From assembly GCF_001552135.1 (NCBI RefSeq), contig NZ_BCQP01000058.1, forward strand, positions 1 to 64,000: DNA of 64,000 bases, in the 5' to 3' direction. The translations under genes and the position numbers were made by a program. Shown piece by piece: positions 36,233-44,701 of the stretch (position 1 is the stretch's first letter; every line of letters starts with the position of its first letter). The DNA comes from Actinomadura chibensis NBRC 106107 (lineage in GTDB: Bacteria > Actinomycetota > Actinomycetes > Streptosporangiales > Streptosporangiaceae). Below the pieces are notes generated by a model. That model did no database searches and was not told the origin of the DNA. It was given only the letters and a program-made list of their open reading frames with translations.

Positions 36233-36479
36233 AAGCGCTTCGAGCAGGAAGGACGGGCGAAGGGGACGTGCATGGGATCGTGGCACGGGCTCTACGGGGC
36301 CTCGGAGGCGCGCCCGGAGCGGCCAACGGGATACGGCGGGGAGCGGCGTCTCGGATCGGGGTGGGCCGGGGTGACTCGGTTTCGCTGGGGGGTTCGCGCG
36401 CCTTGCCGAGCTTCTACGGCTCTGGTCGGCGGGCGAGTTTCGGAGTCACCCCGGCCAGGTCTTCTGGAGGGTTCGCGCG

Positions 36480-36887
36480 TCAGCCGCCGGACGGCTGCGA
36501 CTGCGCGGCGCACTCCGCGGAGTCCTTGTTGACCTGCGCGTCGCTCTTCCCGTTCTTGTCGGTCGGGACGACGACGGGCGACGTCGGCTCGGGCATGCCG
36601 TAGCCCTTCTTCCGCATGCACGCCACCACCTTGCCGAGCGCCTCGCGCTGCGCCGGGGTGAGCTCCGAGCCGCCGCCCCCGCCGTTCGTGCCGCCGCCCT
36701 TGGTGCTGCCGCCGGTGCTTCCTCCACCGCCGTTGCCCGTGATGGTGCCGCCACCGTTGCCGGTGATGGTGCCGCCGCCCGACGGCGACACCTTCCCGCC
36801 GGCGTCGTCCTTCGAGTCGCCCCCGCAGGCGCTCATGCCCAGCGTCAGCGCGGCCGCGACGACCGGGACCACCAGCAGTCTCTTCAT
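36480..36887 (-). CDS. Small lipoprotein with Gly-rich linker
   Basis: 135 residues. Lipoprotein signal with lipobox GMSAC, a Gly/Thr/Ser linker with repeated GTITGNGG, and a C-terminal domain of about 60 residues holding two Cys (VVACMRKKGYGMPEP; AECAAQSQ). The ATG at 36887 has GGAAGAG upstream. It follows mycosin B at the end of that module. ACMR(K/E)xG-type domains occur in many actinobacterial surface lipoproteins of unknown role. Confidence 0.75.
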   Translation of the reverse strand: MKRLLVVPVVAAALTLGMSACGGDSKDDAGGKVSPSGGGTITGNGGGTITGNGGGGSTGGSTKGGGTNGGGGGSELTPAQREALGKVVACMRKKGYGMPEPTSPVVVPTDKNGKSDAQVNKDSAECAAQSQPSGG

Positions 36888-36981
36888 GATCACTCTTCCG
36901 TTCGGGTTGATTGCACACCAATGAGGACGGCCGTCCGCGCGCACGGAGGTGGGCGCGCGGGCGGCCGCTTGGGGATGAAGG

Positions 36982-38346
36982 TCAGTTCGGAGGTCGCGAT
37001 CCTCCCGGGCCCTGCGGCGGCAGGTAAGGACGCCCGCCCTGGCCACCCGGCGGCGGACCACCCCATCCGGACGGTCCGCCCTGCGGCGGCACCGGCTGCC
37101 CGCCCTGCGGCGGCGCGGCCTGGCCGCCCCAGCCCGGCGGCGGACCGGACGCTCCCCCGCCCGGCCCCATCGGCGGCGGGCTCTTCTTCCCGCGCCGGAC
37201 GAGGAGCAGGAGCACACCCCCGCCGATGACGACGACCACGGCGACGATCCCCAGCAGGATGTAGAGGTTGCGATCCGCCTGGTCGGCCTTCTTCGTCGCC
37301 TCCGACTTCGGCACCTTGGTCTTCGTGGGCGCCTTGGAGGTCGCCTCCGGGTGGGATGCCAGCCAGCGGTCATACCCGGCGAAGACCGGGTTCGGCGCGT
37401 TCTTCGGCACGTTCGCCGTCAGAGCGGCGGCCGGAATGATGACGCCGTACCCGGTCATGTTGTCCTTACCGGGAGGACCCGCGTCCTTGGTCGTGTTGAT
37501 GAGCCGCTGGACGACCTCACGCGCCGGCATCTCCGGGTACTTCGACCGGATCAGCGCCGCCACCGCCGAGGTCAGCGCCGAGGCCTGGCTCGTCCCCGCC
37601 ACGTGGTCGGTGACCTGGCCGTTGGCGAGCACGGTGTTGACCAGGAAGCCCGGCGCCGCGACCGTGACATACGGCTGCCGCTCGGTCGCGTTCCAGGCCG
37701 CCTTCTTGTTGTCCACGGCGCCGACGGCGAGCACGCCCGCACAGTTCGCGGGCTCCATCGACGGGTTTGCTCCGTCGCCGCTGTTACCGGCGCCCGCCAC
37801 GACCACGATGTCCTTTTGCAAGGCGTAGGAAATGGCCTGCTGGACCTCGGGACGGCAGCCACCCTGCGCGGCGAAGGCCTGCGAGATGTTGATGACCTTG
37901 GCGCCGTGATCAGCGGCGAAGCGGATCGCCTTGTCCCAGACGCTCAGGTTGGAGTTCAACGACATGATCTTGGCTTCGGGGGCGACGCCGACATACCCCG
38001 TGCCCGTGCCCTGGCTCGCGATGAGCGCCGCCATCGCGGTGCCGTGCGAGTCGTCGAGATCCGAGGACGGTCCGACCTGCCCGTCCCCACTACCCGAAAT
38101 CGCGTCCCAGCCGGGAACCAGGACGCCTTGCATATCTGGAATTCGGCCGTTGACGCCGGTATCGACGACCGCGACGGTGACGCCCGCCCCCTTGGTAGTG
38201 GGCCAGACCTTCTGCTGGATTTCCCAAGCCGAGAACCACCACTGATCCGAGCGCGGGGCCGGTGCCGCTCCGGCGGGAGCCGCGGTGGTGAGGACCAGAG
38301 CGGATGTCGCTCCGATCGCGGCGAGCCATCGTGTCATCCGTCGCAC
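36982..38346 (-). CDS. mycP: Mycosin (MycP) subtilisin-like protease, module copy B
   Basis: 454 residues. Signal peptide, catalytic Asp62 (VVDTGVNG), His101 (DDSHGTAMA), Asn188 (AGAGNSG) and Ser253 (GTSQASALTS), a membrane helix near residues 365-388 (LYILLGIVAVVVVIGGGVLL) and a long Pro/Gly-rich cytoplasmic tail. Complete and closer to consensus than copy A. Expected to sit in the ESX membrane complex with EccB/C/D. A spacer with a strong hairpin separates it from the WXG gene upstream. Confidence 0.92.
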   Translation of the reverse strand: MRRMTRWLAAIGATSALVLTTAAPAGAAPAPRSDQWWFSAWEIQQKVWPTTKGAGVTVAVVDTGVNGRIPDMQGVLVPGWDAISGSGDGQVGPSSDLDDSHGTAMAALIASQGTGTGYVGVAPEAKIMSLNSNLSVWDKAIRFAADHGAKVINISQAFAAQGGCRPEVQQAISYALQKDIVVVAGAGNSGDGANPSMEPANCAGVLAVGAVDNKKAAWNATERQPYVTVAAPGFLVNTVLANGQVTDHVAGTSQASALTSAVAALIRSKYPEMPAREVVQRLINTTKDAGPPGKDNMTGYGVIIPAAALTANVPKNAPNPVFAGYDRWLASHPEATSKAPTKTKVPKSEATKKADQADRNLYILLGIVAVVVVIGGGVLLLLVRRGKKSPPPMGPGGGASGPPPGWGGQAAPPQGGQPVPPQGGPSGWGGPPPGGQGGRPYLPPQGPGGSRPPN

Positions 38347-38370
38347 AACGAAACCTCACTGCACGGAACA

Positions 38371-38409
38371 CGGCGTGAGCGGCCCGACTTCGCCGATCCG
38401 CTCACGCCG
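38371..38409 (-). promoter_or_regulatory. Strong hairpin between Gly-rich WXG gene and mycosin B
   Basis: Perfect 12-bp stem CGGCGTGAGCGG / CCGCTCACGCCG around a 15-base loop, 25 bp upstream of the mycosin start. A weaker version is at 33903-33939 in copy A. There is no T-run, so partial termination or RNA processing is more likely than a full stop. Confidence 0.6.
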
Positions 38410-38443
38410 TCTCCTGCTGCGTCCTCTGGTGACTGAGCCTTGC

Positions 38444-39658
38444 TCAGCCAATCACGGGAGGAGCGGTGTCACCATCGTTTCCGCCCCAGACGTCCTCGTC
38501 CTCCATGAGCCAGGTGGTGCGCTCGTGCTCGTCCTCGCCCTTGCCGCCGCCGCCGCGTCCGGCCATCGGGCCGCCCATGCCGCCGCGACCGGCGGCTCCG
38601 GCCTTGCCGAGGCCGCGGCCCGCGCCGAGAGCGCCCTTGCCCGCGCCGAGTCCGGCGCCGGGCATGCCTCCGGCCAGACCACCGGCACCGGCGCCGCCGC
38701 CGGGGATGCTGCCGCCGCCACCGCCGCCGGGAAGCCCGCCTCCGGGCAGGCCGCCCTTGCCGAACGGGTCGACGCCGCCGCCGCCACCGCCGGGCGGGAG
38801 ACCGGCGAGGTCGCTGCCGCCGCCGGGGCCGCCGGGGATGCTGCCCCCGCCGCCACCGCCGGGAAGGTGGCCGCCACCGCCGCCGGGGATGTTGCCCCCG
38901 CCGGGGATGTTGCCGCCGTGACCGCCGCCGGGGAGGCTGCCGCCGCCACCGCCGGGCATGCTGCCGCCGCCGCCCGGGATGCTGCCGCCGCCACCGCCGC
39001 CGCCCGGGTCGCTGATCTTGCCGCCGCCCGGAAGCTCGTTCCCGATCCTGCGCTCGACGTTGGTCGGCATGGGCAGGTCGGTGGAGATGCGTTCCGGCAT
39101 GTTGCCGTTGGCCTGGACGGTCCGTTCGCCGAGGCGCTTCATGTGCTCCTTGGCGGCCTTCTCCTCGGCGTTGTCGATGATGCCGAGGGCCTCGCCGATC
39201 TTCTTGCCGCCGAGGGCGAGCATGCCGCCGCCCGGGCCGCCGACCATGGTGCCCGCCGCGACGACGCCCGCGTCGTCCCAGGAGAGGTTGCCGACGAACC
39301 CCTTGCCGGGACGGTGCGTCTTGTACCAGTCGAGCTTCTGCCCGTGGTCCGTCAGGGCCGCGCCGGTGGTGTGGGAGACCTGCTGCATGCCCGTCGCGCT
39401 GTCCACCAGGCGCTGCATCTGCTTGAGGGTCTCGTCGGCGTCGTCGCCCTTCCAGACGCCGGCGAGCGCGCTTTTCTGCGCGCGAAGGATGCCTGCCGCC
39501 TCCTGGAACTTCTGTGCGGCGGCCGTGTAATATCCGCCGGCGTCGCTGACCCGCTGCGGATTGGTGGCATCCAGGATCTTGTTCATGTCGTCGATGCCGC
39601 CGTCCCAGTCTGTGGGACTGTTCTGATGTGAGCGAATCGGCTCGTCGTGCTTGCCCAT
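38444..39658 (-). CDS. Gly-rich WXG-domain T7SS substrate, module copy B
   Basis: 404 residues. The N-terminal helical domain has WKG (ALAGVWKGDDAD), then a small hydrophobic stretch. About 170 residues of Gly/Pro/Ile/Leu repeats follow, and the tail is ERTTWLMEDEDVWGGNDGDT then APPVIG. It is a paralogue of copy A, with the head and tail conserved and the Gly-rich middle divergent. The ATG at 39658 lies 25 bp after the PE-like gene. Likely secreted or surface-exposed substrate of this T7SS. Confidence 0.75.
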   Translation of the reverse strand: MGKHDEPIRSHQNSPTDWDGGIDDMNKILDATNPQRVSDAGGYYTAAAQKFQEAAGILRAQKSALAGVWKGDDADETLKQMQRLVDSATGMQQVSHTTGAALTDHGQKLDWYKTHRPGKGFVGNLSWDDAGVVAAGTMVGGPGGGMLALGGKKIGEALGIIDNAEEKAAKEHMKRLGERTVQANGNMPERISTDLPMPTNVERRIGNELPGGGKISDPGGGGGGGSIPGGGGSMPGGGGGSLPGGGHGGNIPGGGNIPGGGGGHLPGGGGGGSIPGGPGGGSDLAGLPPGGGGGGVDPFGKGGLPGGGLPGGGGGGSIPGGGAGAGGLAGGMPGAGLGAGKGALGAGRGLGKAGAAGRGGMGGPMAGRGGGGKGEDEHERTTWLMEDEDVWGGNDGDTAPPVIG

Positions 39659-39683
39659 GAGTATTGATCCCGCCTAGTCGCGC

Positions 39684-40058
39684 CTAGTACGCGCTCGTGT
39701 TCTTGGTGGTGGGTGTGGCAGCACCACCGCTCGTCATCGCCCGGTTGGCGGCGGCCGTGTTCTGCTGTTCCTTCTCGTCGTGGTTGCCCACCATGCGATC
39801 AAGAGCGTCGATCACACCCTTGTAGCTCTGGAGGAACTGGTCGTACTGGGTCTTGATCTGCGTATAGGCGGCCGTGGTGGAGGCGGCCAGGCCCTGCACC
39901 GCGGGATACTGCCCCAGGTCGGCGTTCGTGATGTTGCCGTGCACCGAGATGTCGTTGCGCGTGCCCTTGCCCTTGTCGAAGTCCTCGTAGTTCGCTCTGA
40001 GCTTTTTGAGGATCTTCTTGACCTCTTCGGTGTCGATCTCGCTCTTCTGATCACCCAT
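39684..40058 (-). CDS. Small PE-like helical protein, module copy B
   Basis: 124 residues with start MGDQKSEIDTEEVKKIL. Two helices are separated by DLGQYPAVQGLA, and NHDEKEQ is also conserved with copy A (35121-35501). The 35-bp spacer just upstream of the start (40063-40097) is identical to that of copy A. Probable partner of the Gly-rich WXG protein. Confidence 0.7.
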   Translation of the reverse strand: MGDQKSEIDTEEVKKILKKLRANYEDFDKGKGTRNDISVHGNITNADLGQYPAVQGLAASTTAAYTQIKTQYDQFLQSYKGVIDALDRMVGNHDEKEQQNTAAANRAMTSGGAATPTTKNTSAY

Positions 40059-40192
40059 GTGAGCCTCCGGCGGGCCGGGAGTCGCCCGCTACCCCGTATT
40101 GACTTCTCTCGTAGAAGTTTCGCGCCTGACCGCCGCCACGGCCGGCCGCCTCGGTGTCGGGCGGCCGGCCGGGGAGCCTGTGGTCTGTGTGG

Positions 40193-40483
40193 TCAGCCGC
40201 TGATGATGCCGACGTTGGTCTTGACCGTGCCCTGCCCCGTGTGGCTGGACGACTGGATGACCTGACCCAGCTGCTGCACGATCCGCGCGATGTCGGCCGC
40301 CGAGGCCTCCCACTGACGCTTGGCGTCGAAGTAGGCGTCGCGCGCACCGTCCTCCCACTGACCCAGCTTGGCCTCGACGCTGCTGGCCAGATCGTCCAGC
40401 TCCGAGTTCATCTGGTTGAACTTCTGCTGGAACTGCGCGTACGCCTGCTCCATCGCGCCGAAGTCCATCGAGCTGTAGCCCAT
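40193..40483 (-). CDS. ESAT-6-like WXG100 protein
   Basis: 96 residues. Two helices with the turn LGQWEDGARDAYFDA (W-x-x-G variant of WXG), no signal peptide, flexible tail QSSSHTGQGTVKTNVGI without YxxxD/E. This is the expected signal-less partner of the YxxxE-bearing Esx encoded 37 bp upstream, as in ESAT-6/CFP-10 pairs. In copy A only its last ~22 codons survive. Confidence 0.9.
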   Translation of the reverse strand: MGYSSMDFGAMEQAYAQFQQKFNQMNSELDDLASSVEAKLGQWEDGARDAYFDAKRQWEASAADIARIVQQLGQVIQSSSHTGQGTVKTNVGIISG

Positions 40484-40520
40484 TGTTCCTCCGTGTCCTC
40501 GTGAGTACTGAGAAGACCGA

Positions 40521-40835
40521 TCAGCCGTTCAGCAGTCCGGCGACCCGATTGACCGCCTCGGTCTGCTGCTGCTCACTGCCCTCGTAATTGATCTTCACCT
40601 GCACCAGCTTCTCGTGCAGGTTGTTCAGCACGTCCAGGACCTTGCCCAGCTCACCGTTGAACTCGTTGTACACCTTGGTGAACGCGCTCCCCGCCTCACC
40701 GATCCACCGCCCGGAGAGGGCCGCCTGCTCGTGACCGAGATCAGCCTGGATCTTACGGAGGTCCTGCGCGGCCTCTTCGACCCGCTGGGCCGCCTGGGCC
40801 ATTTCCCCTCTGTCGACCGAAGACTTCTGGCTCAT
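40521..40835 (-). CDS. WXG100 secretion protein EsxA/B-like, module copy B
   Basis: 104 residues, sequence identical to the copy at 35614-35928. WXG turn in SGRWIGEAGSAF, YxxxE signal in NYEGSE. GGAAGGA lies upstream. First gene of the B module after the 235-bp regulatory gap. It should form a heterodimer with the ESAT-6-like protein downstream and be exported through EccC. Confidence 0.92.
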   Translation of the reverse strand: MSQKSSVDRGEMAQAAQRVEEAAQDLRKIQADLGHEQAALSGRWIGEAGSAFTKVYNEFNGELGKVLDVLNNLHEKLVQVKINYEGSEQQQTEAVNRVAGLLNG

Positions 40836-40939
40836 CAGTCATCCTTCCCGACTTGGTACCACTCGTGTTCGACGCGGCGCGAGCCCCCGTTGGTTCACTG
40901 CCGACCCGGTCGACCTTGAACACCATCGTCAGGCACAAC

Positions 40940-41012
40940 GCACATCCTCGTAAAGCACGTTACGGATGCAGTACGGCAGATGATCGCCGATTCAGCTTAC
41001 GGAAGACCACAT
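40940..41012 (-). promoter_or_regulatory. Conserved upstream elements of esx copy B
   Basis: GCACATCCTCGTAAAGC plus GTTAC (40940-40963) and CTTACGGAAGACCACAT (40996-41012), matching the elements at 36019-36092 with block spacing differing by one base. Probable promoter/operator of the B module. Confidence 0.6.
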
Positions 41013-41070
41013 GACACGAAAAGGGGTCGTCGTCAAACGGCGGGGGGCGCGGACGGACGACCCGGCGGTG

Positions 41071-41361
41071 TCAGGCCCACATCTGGGTGTTGGTCCCCTC
41101 GGCGGACTTGTAGTTGTGGTGGGCCGCGCCCACCGACTCCCCGAACTCCTTCACCGTGTCGGCCTGCTCACGCGCGACCTTGTCCCACTTCCCCTTGGCC
41201 TCGAAGTAGGCGTCGCGCGCGTCGTCCTCCCAGCGGCCGAGCTGGCTCTGCAGATCGGCTTCCAGCGCGTCCAGCAACTGGACCATTTCCTGATGCTTGG
41301 ACTGGAACATCGCCTGGGCGTGCTGCATCGTGGCGTACTCGGTGCTGAACGCTTGACTCAC
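41071..41361 (-). CDS. WXG100-like protein downstream of eccB
   Basis: 96 residues. Helical hairpin with GRWEDDARDAYFEAKGKW, in which the Gly of WXG is replaced, and a C-terminal YxxxE signal (NYKSAE). GTG start with GGAGGG at five bases. It is closest in its central motif to the ESAT-6-like protein at 40193-40483 but carries the secretion signal that protein lacks. Probably co-transcribed with eccD-eccB. Confidence 0.88.
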   Translation of the reverse strand: MSQAFSTEYATMQHAQAMFQSKHQEMVQLLDALEADLQSQLGRWEDDARDAYFEAKGKWDKVAREQADTVKEFGESVGAAHHNYKSAEGTNTQMWA

Positions 41362-41444
41362 GGCAACCCTCCGTCATGAACCGCAACGCCGGGCGATCGT
41401 ATCAAGATTCGCCGGTTCGTTGGGAAACTCGCCATTTTTTCTGA

Positions 41445-42884
41445 TCATGCGCCGGTACTGCCCGGTTGAATGGGTTCAAGTGCCTTCTGCGGGTCGAGCG
41501 CCGGTCCCTGCGGAACGAGATTGAGCAGGTTCGCGGGCACCGGGACGGCGTCGTTCTTCTCCGCGGAGATGCTGTATCCAAGGGCCTTCGCGGTCTCCGG
41601 AGACTTGAGCGAGTAGCGCTTCCCGTCGTCGGCCACGAGCGCGTAGGTGTTGATCGCCTCAATCGATCCGGAGGCGGGCAGCACACCCGCGAGGACGGCG
41701 CTCCCCGGCGGCAGCACCACGTTGTCGACGCCGGTCCCGGTCGCCTGCGTGGGCATGGGCAGGTCCGCGCCGCCGCCGATGGTGAGCTTGGCCGCCGTGG
41801 AGCTCTTCTTGGTGTCGGGGTAGACGACGCAGAGGGAGTCCTTCGCGTCGTAGGGGCGCACCTTGATGGCCGTCTGCGGGAGCCGCTCGTCCAGGACGGG
41901 CTGCGCCGACCGGTGGTTCGTCACGGCCGCGCCGTCGAGCGGGGTGTCCTTCGGCTGGGTGTAGGCGGCCGAGTTCTGGATGAGCGCCGCCTGCAGCGGG
42001 CTGATCGGCGCGTAGCCGTCCGCCATCAGGACGTACGGCTGGTCGCCCGATCCGACGCCCTTCACCCGGAAGACCTGCCCGATCACGCCCGCGGCCCCGG
42101 CGAACTGCGGTTTGCCGCCCGCGCCCGGAATGCGCGGCGGGGCGAAGTCGGGGCCGGGCGGCAGCGCGTTGACGAACCCGGGCGACACCGCGGCGGGCGC
42201 CGACGCGCTGAGGACGGTGAGCCCGGCAGGGGACAGCAGCATCCGCTGGTTCTTCCAGATCAGCCAGTTGTTGTTCGCGCCCGTGCTGACGACGACGCCG
42301 GTCGCCGGGTCGAGCGGCTCGCCGCCGACGTCGCGCCCGCCGACGAGCGAGACCACCGACTGCCCGGGGCCGCCGCCCGCGTTCTGCCGCACGCACACCG
42401 ACCACGGCCCGCCGACCAGCCGCTTCGCCGCGGGCACCGAGTCGGGCGCGCCGGGGATGCCGATCATCGGGCCGCGGGTGAACTTCGACAGCGACTTCGC
42501 CGACACCGACTTCTGCTCGGCCGGTCCGCCGCCGCCCCCGTTCGCGAGGGACGCGGCGAGCTTCGCGGACGCGTAGTTCGCGACCGGGCACAGCACGTCC
42601 TTCTGCGCGCCGCGCGGCTTGCACCACACGAACGCGGCGCCGGTCTCCTTCTCGATGAGGACGACGCCGGGCTTGTCCAGCCCGTCGCTGCCGCCGCCGA
42701 TCAGCAGCCCGACGATGCCGAACCCCGCGGCGACGAGGATGCCGACCATGATGCCCGCGAACGTGCCGACGTTCATCTTGCGCAGCGGCTGCTCGGGGTA
42801 GTCGGGTTCGGCGAGGATCAGCGCCTGCGAGGCGCGGTGGGTCATCAGGCGGTGCGCCTGGAGCAGATCCCTTTTGGTCTGCAT
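41445..42884 (-). CDS. eccB: Type VII secretion protein EccB
   Basis: 479 residues, the normal EccB size. A cytoplasmic N-terminus typical of EccB (QTKRDLLQAHRLMTHRASQA), one membrane helix (about 38-66), then a large extracytoplasmic domain with repeated beta-rich units and a Cys pair (VWCKPRGAQ; VLCPVANYAS). EccB forms the periplasmic/extracytoplasmic part of the ESX complex. GAGGAGGAGG precedes the ATG. It follows eccD by 24 bp. Confidence 0.95.
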   Translation of the reverse strand: MQTKRDLLQAHRLMTHRASQALILAEPDYPEQPLRKMNVGTFAGIMVGILVAAGFGIVGLLIGGGSDGLDKPGVVLIEKETGAAFVWCKPRGAQKDVLCPVANYASAKLAASLANGGGGGPAEQKSVSAKSLSKFTRGPMIGIPGAPDSVPAAKRLVGGPWSVCVRQNAGGGPGQSVVSLVGGRDVGGEPLDPATGVVVSTGANNNWLIWKNQRMLLSPAGLTVLSASAPAAVSPGFVNALPPGPDFAPPRIPGAGGKPQFAGAAGVIGQVFRVKGVGSGDQPYVLMADGYAPISPLQAALIQNSAAYTQPKDTPLDGAAVTNHRSAQPVLDERLPQTAIKVRPYDAKDSLCVVYPDTKKSSTAAKLTIGGGADLPMPTQATGTGVDNVVLPPGSAVLAGVLPASGSIEAINTYALVADDGKRYSLKSPETAKALGYSISAEKNDAVPVPANLLNLVPQGPALDPQKALEPIQPGSTGA

Positions 42885-42908
42885 CGAGCCTCCTCCTCGT
42901 CAGCCTCG

Positions 42909-44306
42909 TCAGCCCACCACGGAGCGGACGTACTCGAAGACCCCCGCGACGCCGAGCGCCAGCGGGACGAGCGCGACCACCAGGATGATCTCCAGGATGT
43001 CCCCGGCGCGTCCCCAGAACGGTGTCAGCCGGTTACCGGGCAGCCACATTCCGACTCCGGTCGCGATACCGGAGACGATCAGCGTGGGCAGCAGGACGCC
43101 GACCAGCAGCAGCATCTGCGAGTCGGTGTCGAGGGCGGTGGCGAGGGCGAGCGCGCCGAGCCCGGCGACGCCCGGGATGAGGAGCCAGAGCTTCTGCGCC
43201 CTCCCCCGCAGGATCCGCGCCCGCAGCAGGAGGGTGAAGGAGAGGACGACGCACATCGTCGGGCTCACCCAGCCGCCGTCCAGGGACAGCGGGACGACGG
43301 CCCCGAGCGCGGTCAGCCCGATCGCCGACACCCCGCCGGTCACGAACCGGTCGGCGACGGCCGTCCGGTCGAGGAGGGCCTTGCCGTCCACCATCAGGGT
43401 GTCGCGGCGCAGGTCCTCGGCGCTGCCCGGGACGGGCGGCAACTGCACCCGCGCCATCTTGAACGCGACGCCGGGGAGCAGCGGCGTCAGCGCGAGCGCG
43501 ACGGTGACGGTGATGGCGGCGATGCCCGCGGCGTCCATGTCGAAGCCGAGCGCGATGGCGCAGTTCGCCGTCCCGAGGAGGGCGGCGACGGCGGCGCCGT
43601 AGAAGACGGGGAGGCCGTCCGCGATGGCGAACCCGGCGATCGTCGCGGCCAGCACCACCGCGCCGAAGCCGGCCGCGAGGTGGAGCGATCCGATGTCGCC
43701 GAGCTTGTCGTCGCCGGCCGGGCCGAGCACTCCGGCGAGGAACGCGTACGGGAGGGCGGCGTAGCCGAGCGCGGCGCCCGCGCCCGCGTCGCCGAGCGCG
43801 CGCGACAGCGCGATCGCGGCGATCAGCAGCAGCAGCGCCACGCCGCCCGCCGCCCCGGCCGGGGCGTACCAGGACGGCCCCGCGAGCAGCAGCGTCAGCG
43901 ACCCGACGACCAGCCCGGCGACGCCCCAGCCGAGGGCGAACCTGCGGGTGGAGTCGTTGCGCCAGCGGCCGGGACGGTCCTTGACGGCGGTCGCGACGAC
44001 GTCCGGGACGTCGTCGAAGACGAGGTCCGGGATCTGCGCCATCCGGGGACGCAGATAGATGAGGTCGCCGTCGCGCAGCCCGGCCTGCGCCGGCGTGCTG
44101 GACGGGTCGAACGGCGCCTCGTCGAGCTTCTGCAGCACCCACCCGCCGTGTGCCAGCCCGGCGTCGGCGAGGTTCTGGCCGGCGTAGCGCAGCATCGTGG
44201 GGTAGAGCTCGGCGAAGGTCGCGTCGGAGGGCAGTGCGATGTCGACCCGCCGGCTCGGTCCGACGACCGTGATCCGGCAGAGGTCAGCTCCAGGGAGCGC
44301 ACTCAC
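42909..44306 (-). CDS. eccD: Type VII secretion integral membrane protein EccD
   Basis: 465 residues. An N-terminal ubiquitin-like domain (about 10-95; CRITVVGPSRRVDIALPSDA, GDLIYLRPRMAQIPDLVFDD read as two parts) is followed by about eleven membrane helices. EccD lines the ESX membrane pore. GTG start at 44306 with GAGGAAGAAG upstream. It heads the minus-strand eccD-eccB-esx operon, divergent from eccC. Confidence 0.95.
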   Translation of the reverse strand: MSALPGADLCRITVVGPSRRVDIALPSDATFAELYPTMLRYAGQNLADAGLAHGGWVLQKLDEAPFDPSSTPAQAGLRDGDLIYLRPRMAQIPDLVFDDVPDVVATAVKDRPGRWRNDSTRRFALGWGVAGLVVGSLTLLLAGPSWYAPAGAAGGVALLLLIAAIALSRALGDAGAGAALGYAALPYAFLAGVLGPAGDDKLGDIGSLHLAAGFGAVVLAATIAGFAIADGLPVFYGAAVAALLGTANCAIALGFDMDAAGIAAITVTVALALTPLLPGVAFKMARVQLPPVPGSAEDLRRDTLMVDGKALLDRTAVADRFVTGGVSAIGLTALGAVVPLSLDGGWVSPTMCVVLSFTLLLRARILRGRAQKLWLLIPGVAGLGALALATALDTDSQMLLLVGVLLPTLIVSGIATGVGMWLPGNRLTPFWGRAGDILEIILVVALVPLALGVAGVFEYVRSVVG

Positions 44307-44701
44307 GACTTCTTCCTCGCAAATCTTCCGGTGCGGACGGGGGGCGGGGCATCAGCATGCTGCCATGCGCGGTGCCTCGGCTGCGGGGCCTCGGTGTGAC
44401 GTGAACCGGGCCAACCATAATGTCTGGATGCGTCCGGCGTGTACCCGTCCCGTGACCGGCGGGCCCCGCACGGCTCGCACGCCGGAACCGATGGCCCTAC
44501 GATTCGTACCGATCGAGTAACGGCACGACGACGCGACACGGTATGCAGCAGGATGCCGGCAGGCCGACGGCGCACCCCGCCCGCTGCATCGAACGCTCCT
44601 GATCCCGGCCTGCCCGCGGCCACGCGGCGTGGGCGACCGCGGATGAAGTGTTCCCTGGACCCCCCGCTGCGACGCAGGGGTGCGACGGAAGGACGGCTAG
44701 C
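44307..44701. promoter_or_regulatory. Divergent control region between eccD and eccC
   Basis: 395 bp with no supported gene. It must drive both halves of the T7SS core. Ribosome sites flank it (GAGGAAGAAG for eccD, GGAAGGA for eccC). The GTACCGATCGAG stretch near 44505 is the least GC-rich part. I saw no convincing -35/-10 pair. Confidence 0.45.

Noticed and set aside
34054..39631. Thr/Ala/Gly-rich plus-strand frames over the Gly-rich WXG genes
   Set aside because: They arise from reading the GGC/CCG repeats in reverse; the minus-strand proteins have conserved heads and tails.
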